Below, piece after piece: positions 1 to 7,900 of a DNA stretch of 12,367 nucleotides. Position numbers and translations under genes: made by a program. Source of the stretch: Physocladia obscura (taxonomy: Eukaryota > Chytridiomycota > Chytridiomycetes > Chytridiales > Chytriomycetaceae); contig JADGJH010001035.1 of the NCBI GenBank assembly GCA_027596945.1, positions 1-12,367 on the forward strand, read 5' to 3'. Every line of letters begins with the position of its first letter. Positions within the stretch are counted from its first letter, which is position 1. The notes under the pieces were generated by a model. That model was not told where the DNA came from. It searched no databases and saw only the letters and a list, made by a program, of their open reading frames with translations.

Positions 1-99
1 AAAAGGTCAAGGGGCATTCACATCACACATGCCACACTTAAATACAACACTGCCAGATTGTATGCACAAGTTGATTTGCTGCCTTATTTGTGCTGACAC

Positions 100-800
100 A
101 CATAATAAATACTATAAATACAATTTATATTTAAATTTGCTATTTTACAATGTAATTTACTTTGCTCACCAGCACATAACTCTGGTGCAAAATGGCACAC
201 ATTAGCACACTTTTGCCCACTAATACATACTATATAATAATATGTTATGGCTTAAGATTCATTTCAGTGCACCCTAGTGTGACAAAGTTTTCCACTCAAC
301 ACATATTTTGTGAGATTCTCACATGATGGTTGAGTTTGTTCAAAACTTCTTGACTTAATCTGATAATTATTTTGTAAATACTTATTTATTATTTTGTAAA
401 TATTTGTATTTATTTATATTTTTTATATATTTGGTTATTTGTATTCTGTCTATACTTTTATTTATTTATTGGTTGTGTGTTTGTTTGGTTCTTTTTGATT
501 ATTCATGTTTTGGTTTTTGTTATTAATTTGTTTTGTTTCTCTTTGGGTTTTGGAGTTAAATTAATAAATTGAAGATGTTCTGAAAAATGACATGCTTGCA
601 GGATGTAAACAACTCTGCAAGGCCAGTGGTGCATCAAGCTCAACTGGTGTCTCTGCACTACTGTGGGTCTTCCACCATGGGAGTCACACATAAAGCTGTT
701 GAATTGAACTCACAGCAGCCCAAGGGATAACTGCTAACCTTTTCTTTACACCCTGCCTTCCATAACATTCAGGACAGATCTAGCAATGCTGTGGAATGAG
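100..800 (-). repeat. Dispersed repeat, left copy (decayed transposon end)
   Basis: This stretch recurs in the same orientation at about 11270-11740. The clearest shared blocks are 322-350 with 11486-11514 (starting catgatggttgagtttg) and 481-625 with about 11575-11718 (including attaatttgttttgtttctc and ctctgcaaggcc), with a later match around ctagcaatgctgtgg at 780-794. The left copy has roughly 145 bases (about 626-770) that are absent or rearranged on the right. On the minus strand both copies encode a similar peptide around the motif GLAELF-SCK, which in the right copy is the C-terminal part of the tyrosine-recombinase reading frame, so the left copy is probably a truncated relative of that element. 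Element boundaries are not resolved and I saw no target-site duplication. Confidence 0.7.
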
Positions 801-1082
801 TTAATGGATATCCTGTTTAGTGCACCACCCCCTCAATGGCATATTTCCTGGGAATAGGTGGCATTGGTATAGCCAAAATGGAGTGGACCCCCTGATGATT
901 GAGCCAGTGAATACAAGTTTGCAAAGAGAAGTTTACCCCCAGGTGACAGGACATAGTCAGGCAACTAGGATGAGGTGGCTCTAGATGCTGGCATTGACAG
1001 AGTACAGCCTGAGTGTAAACTTTAAAATAAATAATATAAATAAATTCAACAAGACTTTATTAAGCTTTGAAGCAAGCATGAT

Positions 1083-1907
1083 CAATATATGAAGCTGCCT
1101 CTTATTGTTTTCCATCTGCAACTCTCATTCTTGTTTCTCCAATAAAAACTTTTTTTTTAAAATTCCAGCTTTCATTCCTTGAAATCTAGTTCTTGTTTAT
1201 GTTGTTTTTCCATACTATTCTTAAAATCAATGGTAGTTGCAATTGCTGATGTTGAAGAAGTTGCATTGGATGTTTCACTTTTGTTGGACTTTTTTTGCTT
1301 CTTTGTGGTGAGTTTGATGGGATGGCATCAGAATTGAAATCAATGGTTTGACTGTATTTCATAATTTTATTCTTTGACTTTCATTTTTCAGCACCTTGAA
1401 GAGCCAGTTTTTGAATTTTTTCAGCATTTGATTCATGTGTAGTTTGGTCATTGACCTTTGTGTCCTTTTGCTGCTGCTTTTGATTTAAAACTTCATTGCA
1501 CTATTTATTGTTACTATGCACAATAAAAATAGAAAACAGTATTACAGTACCAGATCAGAATGTCTTGTAGTAGTAGCTCTTTTTTTTGCCATACTCTTCT
1601 CCAGTTCCAAATGCACAAAGATTTTCAAAGTTTTGTTCTTAAGAAAAGACATCTGGTCATTGAATTGTCTTTGAAAGGTTGGTTCAGAGACAGTTCCTTC
1701 CCCAAATATAGTGCATAAGTGTACAGACACTTCATCCCATTGGGCTTTTATCTGGCCATATGGCACATTAAATAGTTGCATTGCAATTATTTCCTTCAGT
1801 AGATGGATGTTATGGGCAAGCTTGAAGCAAAATGCCAGCTTATGTTTGAATGTTCTAGATGAATCAGCATCATTTGGATGGTCAATTGGAGTACTGCTGC
1901 TTGACAT
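1083..1907 (-). pseudogene. Decayed transposon-type gene: Myb/SANT-like domain plus coiled coil
   Basis: The first piece (1907-1542, 121 codons) contains a helical segment with LLKEII, PYGQIKAQWDEV and a later FNDQMSFLK stretch. It resembles the Myb/SANT or trihelix-like DNA-binding domains common in transposon-associated eukaryotic proteins, with a tryptophan in the IKAQWDEV helix. A second piece in another frame (about 1500-1255) is a polar linker containing AEKIQKLALQGAEK, then a TGA. A third piece in the third frame (about 1213-1083) reads as a charged coiled coil starting MEKQHKQELDFKE and ending ELQMENNKRQLHI, with two more TGA codons, one TAA and a frameshift in an A-run. Using all three frames and several stops makes this a pseudogene. 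The TGA codons sit where CGA (Arg) would suit the coiled coil. The family assignment rests on pattern only. Confidence 0.5.
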
Positions 1908-2547
1908 TTTGGATGTTATTCAAGTTCTTTCTTGAGCTGTCATTGAATTTCAAAAGTTTCCTTGTGATGATTTCTCAAAGAGAATTTGTTTTACAACTTT
2001 TGCCAGTGAGGAATTTCAAATTATCTCACAGTAAATTCTCACAAACAATTTTTGTTTGCAAAATCTCTCTATTGTTTGAATTATGAATTCATTTTAAATT
2101 TTCTGAATTTAGAATAATCTACTTTATAAAGTCTTAATTCATTTTAAATAATAAAAAAATTACAGACAGTATAATTATTCATAAAAATACCTCTCAAATT
2201 TATAAAATTCATTATTATCTTTCATTAGAATTCTGTGAATTTCCTGACCCTGTCATCTATAAACCAACACAAGGCATTCAACATTATTAGTTTATTATTG
2301 CAATTTAATTATTAATGAAAATGAAAATGGTTCAAAAGGATAACAATATAGGAACACTGCAAAAGTAAATCTAACAGTATCTGTAATTCTACACAACTTT
2401 TTGAATCAATACTACTGTTGGAGTTCATATGGTCTAATTGGGTCGGAAAAAATTAATCTTATTAAAAGATCAGTATTTACAATTATTTTCAAGTATTGTT
2501 GATTTCCAATGAAATTTCGGATTTAATTTTTTTTTTTTTCCTGCTGA

Positions 2548-2778
2548 GATCATTTATATAGTCACTCTCATCCTTATTCCATTATTCAAGCTTTACAAAT
2601 CCCAAAAAAATTAACTGCAACATATCTTGGTATAATGCATGCAGTCAAATTGAAAACAATGCTTTGGGACCTTATTCTGCAAAAACTACTGGCAAGAGCA
2701 AAGGATGGTTTCAACAAGATTCAAATTGACAACATAGGCATCAAAATTGAAAACTTCTTGGGAAGTTTTCAATTTTGA
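2548..2778 (+). pseudogene. Unassigned ORF relic, 76 codons, no start codon
   Basis: This plus-strand frame is open between a TGA at 2545-2547 and a TGA at 2776-2778. It reads like real protein in the middle (ALQIPKKLTATYLGIMHAV, then KLKTMLWDLILQKLLARAK), with amphipathic helix character. The YLG...W..L..K...R spacing faintly recalls the thumb region of non-LTR reverse transcriptases, but that is too weak to name. Its last codons run through the 29-bp inverted repeat, so the original 3' end was probably lost when the inverted copy formed. It has no ATG near its start and is most likely a transposon fragment. Confidence 0.25.
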
Positions 2779-2790
2779 TGCCTATGTTGT
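2729..2790. repeat. Perfect 29-bp inverted repeat with 4-base loop
   Basis: The arm 2729-2757 is exactly reverse-complementary to 2762-2790, separated only by ttgg. Arm sequence includes cataggcatcaaaattg. It has no GC-rich core or U-tract like a bacterial terminator, and the homology stops abruptly on both sides. This looks like a recent local inverted duplication (template switch or fold-back) in otherwise old, decayed sequence; a foldback element or a small-RNA hairpin are alternatives. Confidence 0.9.
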
Positions 2791-2804
2791 TTTGGAGGTA
2801 TGTT

Positions 2805-2919
2805 AGGAGCAGCATGGGATTTGTTCACTACTGCAAGAATTTGGAAAGATGTGCTCTTTATTAAATACCTAAGGAGCAGCAAGAGATTTATTAATAGTGC
2901 TGCAAAAATTTGAAAAGAT
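2805..2919. repeat. Imperfect tandem duplication, offset 67 bp
   Basis: The block 2805-2850 (starting aggagcagcatgggattt, ending tttggaaagat) recurs with substitutions and a 2-base length change at 2872-2919 (starting aggagcagcaagagattt, ending tttgaaaagat). Spacing of the copies is 67 bases. No coding function is apparent. Confidence 0.7.
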
Positions 2920-3329
2920 TGAAAAAGGAAAAGAAGACAAAGAATAGAAATTAAATTGATTGGATTCCTTTTTAATCCTTTTTTTTTTTTTGTCCATTGA
3001 CTCATCTGTTTTTTGGCCAGTCGTATCTGTTACAACTAGAACTGGGGTATAAATTTGCTGAGGTTGATAACTCAAATAGCTACTTTGTGTTTTCAAAATT
3101 AGCTTGTTAGGTAGGTTTGGTATTTAAGTTGGCTGGATAAAATTTTATATCAATTCCTGTCATTTCTATGATATTTTGTTTTTGCACTCTTGTATGGCAA
3201 TTTTATGAGTGTGGTTATGTTGTAGTTATTGTGTACAATTTGAATGGCAAGGTCATTTTCACAGTAAGTTTTGAGGACATGATTTGATTGATGCCAATTT
3301 TGCTGAGTAGTTGAGAAGGTGGGGTTAGT

Positions 3330-3436
3330 GTTAAAACTGATGATTGCTGCTTCTGCAATGAAGATGGTGACTTAGTGTTGTGTTTGACATTTACTATGAT
3401 GATTTTTTTGCCGAGTGTGTGAATATAGCTGATAAC
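3330..3436 (+). pseudogene. Broken PHD zinc finger (relic)
   Basis: The plus strand reads VKTDDCCFCNEDGDLVLC from 3330 to 3383. After skipping two extra bases (3384-3385) it continues DIYYDDFFAECVNIADN from 3386, then TGA. With that two-base insertion removed, the spacing is C-x2-C-x8-C-x2-[Y]-x4-[F]-x2-C, which is the first six ligands of a C4HC3 PHD finger; ligand four is Tyr (TAC, one base from TGC) and ligand five is Phe instead of His. The GDLVLC stretch is typical of PHD fingers. A following FCLC at about 3446-3457 may be the remains of the last Cys pair. Nothing intact remains upstream, so this is a fragment of a larger dead gene or transposon ORF. A family-level call is fairly safe; the parent gene is unknown. 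Confidence 0.6.
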
Positions 3437-3439
3437 TGA

Positions 3440-3742
3440 CATGCAATTTTGTTTATGTTTGCTCTAGTCAGCATTTGAGTATGATTTTAGTTGTAGTGCT
3501 GTGCTAACGTTGTTAGAATAGAGAATTCCCCAGTTGACTGTGCGAGTGCAATATACTTGATGATTTGCTGAAATAAATCCATGGTATAATTGTGATAGAA
3601 TTTCCAAGATACATAATTTGTGGTAGTAGATGGATGTTACTGCTTGTGGATAATTTATGTGGTTACTATTGAAAAATTGGCAAATTGCAACAACAATCAT
3701 GGCAAGCTACAATTTTGAAAAAAGCAAACTTTGGAGCTATTT
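3440..3742. other. Left edge of the gene island, no gene seen
   Basis: Sequence between the PHD relic and the aminotransferase 3' end. Two CG dinucleotides appear here (at 3508 and 3543), then none until 3772 inside the aminotransferase coding region, after which they are dense. I see no intact coding region. Confidence 0.5.
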
Positions 3743-3748
3743 TTTATT
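3743..3748 (-). terminator. AATAAA poly(A) signal of the aminotransferase gene
   Basis: AATAAA on the minus strand begins 15 bases after the TAG stop at 3764, giving a very short 3' UTR. This is the canonical hexamer; use is inferred from position. Confidence 0.55.
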
Positions 3749-3763
3749 GAGTTGTTCTAAGTC

Positions 3764-4884
3764 CTAAAATTCGACAGCATGTTCTATGGCATCGTCCACA
3801 AGAGCAATTTTTATGCTATCAATAATTTGACAATAATCAGGATAAATAATTGTATTTCCATTTTTGAGCTTCATTGAATTAATCTGCGTGATAAGCCGAA
3901 TCGAGTCTTTATAAAATAAATAGTCAAACCAAAAACAATAATTCAACTGATCTTACTGGTAATAAAAGCACCATCCCATAAAATAGCATCACGTATCTGA
4001 GGAAATCGAAATTTAAATCCAAATCCAAGTTTTTTACACACGCGTTCAACAGCTTTTAGCATTGTTCCATTGAGAACATGGTCTAACGGAGCGGTTTCAA
4101 TACGGATTGAATTTATCTCGCGAATGACGCAAAAAAAGTTTGAGGTGAGCCCTTCGTAAATATTTCCATTTGGATCAGAGAGAATCAATTCATGTATTCC
4201 TGGGATAAGCTTCGATTCTTCAAGGGGTTTGCGATCACTGGTTGAAATGCGTTAGCAGTAAACGGTGATTTCAAACATTCAAGTAACCTCAGCCATTTTG
4301 AATCTTTGACAACCGGAAGAGTTCGAGGTGGCCCATGGATAACAACAGTACACGGAGAAGATATATTTGCAATTTGAATAATATCAAAATGAATGTATAA
4401 TTCAACAGTGTCTATCGATTTTGGTTCCAACATCAATAAGGTTATTTTCGCTTCCTCTGTTGAATTTTTTGAACTCAATTTCGTGGCTCGTGAAAAATAC
4501 TCCCCTATTCCGTATTTCAGAGTCATATTGATCCTATGCTTAATCCATTCGTTCGCAAACTCTTCGTTATCTAAATTTCCAAAACAATTCGGTCCAAACA
4601 GCAGGTACCAAGACTCAAGTAGCCTATTAATGTGCGCTGACCAGTTCATAACCGCGTGTTGATTCAAAGTTCGCGTTGCCGTGTAAGCGCCTATCTGGAT
4701 TGTCAGTTTTATGCAACAGTCAAAATCGATTTGCACCTCTAGGACTCAGCAGCAAAAAGTCTTTGACAGAACGTGCCGTTTCAAAAAAATGTGGATTCTC
4801 AGTCTCAGAATCGCCCAATCGTAAGGTGCATCGGAACTCGACGGCTGGAAGAACTTTCTTCGAATGTTCGTCTTGTTTTGTCAT
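3764..4884 (-). CDS. Class IV PLP-dependent aminotransferase-like enzyme, 4 exons
   Basis: Exons 4884-4737, 4690-4288, 4237-3957 and 3906-3764 join to 975 nt and encode 324 residues. The fold-type IV aminotransferase / aminodeoxychorismate lyase family is shown by a PRGAYTATRT motif (residues 48-57), a Lys in VKDSKW (178, 34 residues before the glutamate, the spacing known for the Schiff-base Lys), a conserved LILSDPNGNIYEGLTSNFF block (201-219, Glu212 as the cofactor-contacting acid), a PLDHVLNGTM phosphate-binding loop (234-243) and WDGAFIT near the C terminus. The closest relatives I know are the plant/protist 'branched-chain aminotransferase-like' or D-amino-acid aminotransferase-like proteins; substrate unknown. 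There is no obvious signal peptide, so it is likely soluble. The start is the first ATG after an in-frame TGA. Splice sites were chosen because each restores family motifs in frame. It lies 59 bases after the co-repressor stop. Confidence 0.85.
3907..3956 (-). other. Aminotransferase intron 3 (50 nt, phase 1)
   Basis: Donor GTAAGATC, TTGAC branch-like motif, acceptor TATAAAG. The AAG acceptor is unusual, but the next AG (CGCAG) would give an immediate TAA, while this one restores the family-like sequence ITNSIRLITQI. Confidence 0.7.
4238..4287 (-). other. Aminotransferase intron 2 (50 nt, phase 2)
   Basis: Donor AG|GTTACT, excellent branch motif TGCTAAC, acceptor TTTCAACCAG. Removal joins KDSKWL to SDRKPLEESK and removes the stop in the unspliced frame. 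Confidence 0.8.
4691..4736 (-). other. Aminotransferase intron 1 (46 nt, phase 1) with competing acceptors
   Basis: Donor AGAG|GTGCAAAT, CTGAC branch motif, then CCAGATAG. Only the distal ATAG acceptor keeps frame and recreates PRGAYTATRT; the stronger CCAG four bases earlier shifts frame and leads to an early stop. Confidence 0.75.
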
Positions 4885-4906
4885 TTTGGATATTCAATTA
4901 AAAGGT

Positions 4907-4912
4907 TTTATT
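4907..4912 (-). terminator. AATAAA poly(A) signal of the co-repressor gene
   Basis: AATAAA begins 31 bases after the TGA stop at 4944 and ends 22 bases before the next gene's ATG at 4884. Cleavage at the usual 10-30 bases beyond would fall at or inside the start of the downstream gene. Confidence 0.5.
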
Positions 4913-4943
4913 TTTCAAATCTTCCGCAAAAACACCTCATATT

Positions 4944-7900
4944 TCAGTCCATTATTAAATTCCGTATTGATGGCATAACTGTTCGTTCTATAGCCCCGCC
5001 ATCTGCAATACCAATCTGATGTCCCCGACTTTCCATATGATATAATTGCTGCTGCTGCGGTTGTTGCTGCTGAGAGGGAACATGTACAATAAAAGGAGGA
5101 GGCGTTCCGTTATGATGATAAACTTGATGTGAAAATTCTTGATGATGTGGGTATTGGTATCCAATAACAGGAACAGGGGGGGGAAGGACGTGGTACGATG
5201 AATAGGTTGAAAATGACGGACCCCTGATATCCAGATATGGTGTAACCAAATAAGACGCTCCTGGGTAATGTTCAAGATATTGCACAGGCATCGACTCTTG
5301 TATGCCATGCATGGAGTTGAATGTAGCTGGTTGCATATATACAGTTTGCGGATAGTTTGCTGGTATTTGAGAAGACCCAATTGGTTGGTGAGAAACAGTC
5401 TGAGAATTTGACAAGTTTCCGACAGATTCACTTCCAACAGATTGCTTTCTGTGGTTTGACACTTCTGGGCGAATTTGATCATCTTCCGCATATCGGCTTC
5501 GATGCGAACTAATACTATTCCGAGCATCGTCACGTGATGTTTTCGGCTCAACTGGTTCAATTTTTGCTTGACCTGAAGAAATTTCTTCATCTACAGCTTG
5601 AGTTCGCACTTCAACCTCAACAACCACTTTCGCGGTTTTCTCCTTTTTCTTACTCGATTTTTTCTTAAGGGACGCATCAACACCTGCAGCGTCAATACCA
5701 TTTATGCGAGACTCTGCCTTAGCAGTAATGACATCCAAGTTCAACTTTCGCTTGTATGAATTGTAGAAATCCTCGCAGTTGACCATTGTTTTTGATCCCA
5801 CAGCTATCGATACAGCTAAATAGTCGCGACCATACTGCTCAAAAGCCTGCAGCGCGCGAGATTTTTCGTCAACAGTCCATCGAGTGGAATCAGCAACACC
5901 CGAGACAGAAAATTTTGATGTTTCTTCGAACTCTAGTTGCGCTTGACGACTTTTTGATTTTGATTTCGTTGAATTTACATCGTTGGAACGTTTAGCAGGA
6001 GTCTGTTCAATTACTTCGCAATTTGCGACAGATAAAGAGTTGCCAGATTCTACCCGATTTTCGACAGTTTCAGGCGGCACAGGTTGTAATTGTTCTTCTT
6101 GTCGAATCAAAGATTTTGAAGACGTTTGCTTTTTCGCAAGTGCATTCATTCTCCGTCTCATATTGGAGCGATTGTTCGCAGCTTTTCGCAGAAGAAGTTT
6201 AAAGTTTCCAGCAAACTTTTCACGATAATAATATTGAATACAATCTTGAGTTGTTTTATTGCCCAAAGCTGCTGCAATTTTTGGGAAATCTTTGCCATAT
6301 TGAACAAGTTTATATCGAAAAAGTTCACGATCTTTTTCAGACCATTTCATTTCCAATGTGGAATTTGAAAGTTCTAATTCCGCAGCAGGATCCGTCACAA
6401 GTCTGTTAAAACTTTGAAAATTAAATATTCGGCGCTCAAGAGGATCTATAATCATTGGAGGATCAGCAACAGTATGAGAAATCATCTTCGAATCATCAAT
6501 TTCACTCTGTTCAGTCGCAGCAATAGCCGCAAGAACTTGTTCCCATTCTGCTTCGCTTTTGACAGCATCTGAAGTGAACGCTGCGGTATTTGCATTGCGC
6601 CTGCTTGACCGCGTTCCGAATGATTCGACAGACGATGAAACATGCTGGTTGTTGCTATTGAATGCTGGATTAGCGTATGCAAGTGGTGGGCCTTGTGAAG
6701 ATCGTCTTTTCTTCTCCAGTTTTGCCAGTTTCTTCTTGTGAATTGCAAACTGTTCGGCATATTCTTCCCTCAAATCTTCGCGCTTATTTGCGAGATCAAA
6801 TTTTCGATCAGCAACATATTCGACAAGAATCGATCTGAATGTTTCATGACGCTCTATAATTTCGTTATAGAACGGATACTCTTCGACTTTACGACGTATC
6901 TGAACCGAGTTAGCGGGCGAAAGAAAGCCTGACAAAATCAAAAAGTCTTTTTTTGAGTTTTCTTTTGCTCGGATTCGATTTTCTTCGAGTAATTTATCGC
7001 AAACAGCAGATATATCTAAAATCGCAGAAGTTCCAAATGGTTTACGGACAATATGGGTTTTTGAGACTTCTTTTGCGGCTTCCTGTTTTGCGGCTGCAGC
7101 CGCTTCTTCTTCAGCAGCTGCTTCGTCCTCCATTTGATTCATTAAAGCGTCGTCTTCTTCGGCATCTCCTTCCAATTCGCCGTCGTCTTCGCGAAGCAAC
7201 CCCGTTTCTTCAAAATCGACGTCTTCGGGAGTCCCAATCTAAATTATGCGATTAATCTAAGAAAATACTTGAAAAAGATATTCGCACTGACAATTCCTTC
7301 GTCTTCGCCCTCAACTTCCCGTGCATCATCTTCGTATGAGCCATTAGGATCTTCCAACTCAATATTTCTGACAGTCACTGATGGTTCATAGATTTTACGA
7401 TCCTCTGACTCCGCTTGCTCATAAGTCGAAGATACATTTTCGCCACTTTTGTTTGAGTCAGAGCTTCCTACGCCTTGCCTTGAATTTGCATCAAAACTAC
7501 CACCCAAGCTAGCATGTTTGGGATTATAACCAGTATATGGGCTGCCACTGAGACTACTTTGTCGATGTAACGAAACTATAGTAGAATACGAAGCATATCC
7601 ATTACCGTAATCTCTTGCACGCCCATTGGATCCTGCAATCAATGAAGATGAATAACGGTCACTTCCTGTCCCACTTAATAACGAAGAACGTTGTGACACC
7701 TGAGATTGTTGCTGCTGATATTGATTTTGGTGTTGATGCTGCTTATATCCGCTGCTGGTGTATCCACCCCCAACATTACCACTTGAACCATTAGCAACAT
7801 AATCAGATTTCTGCCCACCATATTGTGGCGTGTATGATTGCTGATATGAGGGATTGTTGTTGCTGATCATTAATCTTGGACGCTTCGCGAAAATTTCACT

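Larger units (their letters stand above)
1..2443. other. CpG-free, AT-rich repeat-derived flank
   Basis: Reading line by line I find no CG dinucleotide on either strand before position 2444, although C and G are both common and TG and CA are frequent. No intact gene is present; the stretch is made of the dispersed repeat and the Myb-like pseudogene listed separately, plus AT-rich sequence with no recognisable content (about 2000-2440). The pattern fits long-term CpG methylation followed by deamination; the methylation itself is an inference. Confidence 0.85.

Noticed and set aside
1711..2086. Plus-strand ORFs at 1711-1935 and 1859-2086
   Set aside because: The first is antisense to the Myb-like frame and the second overlaps its start; neither has domain-like content.
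2729..2790. The hairpin as a transcription terminator or tRNA-like gene
   Set aside because: The stem is AT-rich with no U-tract role in a eukaryote, and no cloverleaf or promoter boxes are present.
3215..3700. A minus-strand frame of about 161 codons with one in-frame TAG
   Set aside because: It is antisense to the PHD relic, has a stop, is rich in Ser/Thr/Ile/Leu as expected from AT-rich sequence, and matches no family; the plus-strand zinc-finger spacing is far more specific.
4988..5590. 200-codon minus-strand ORF in another frame
   Set aside because: It lies inside the co-repressor's last exon in a shifted frame; composition is unlike a real protein and the main frame carries the family features.
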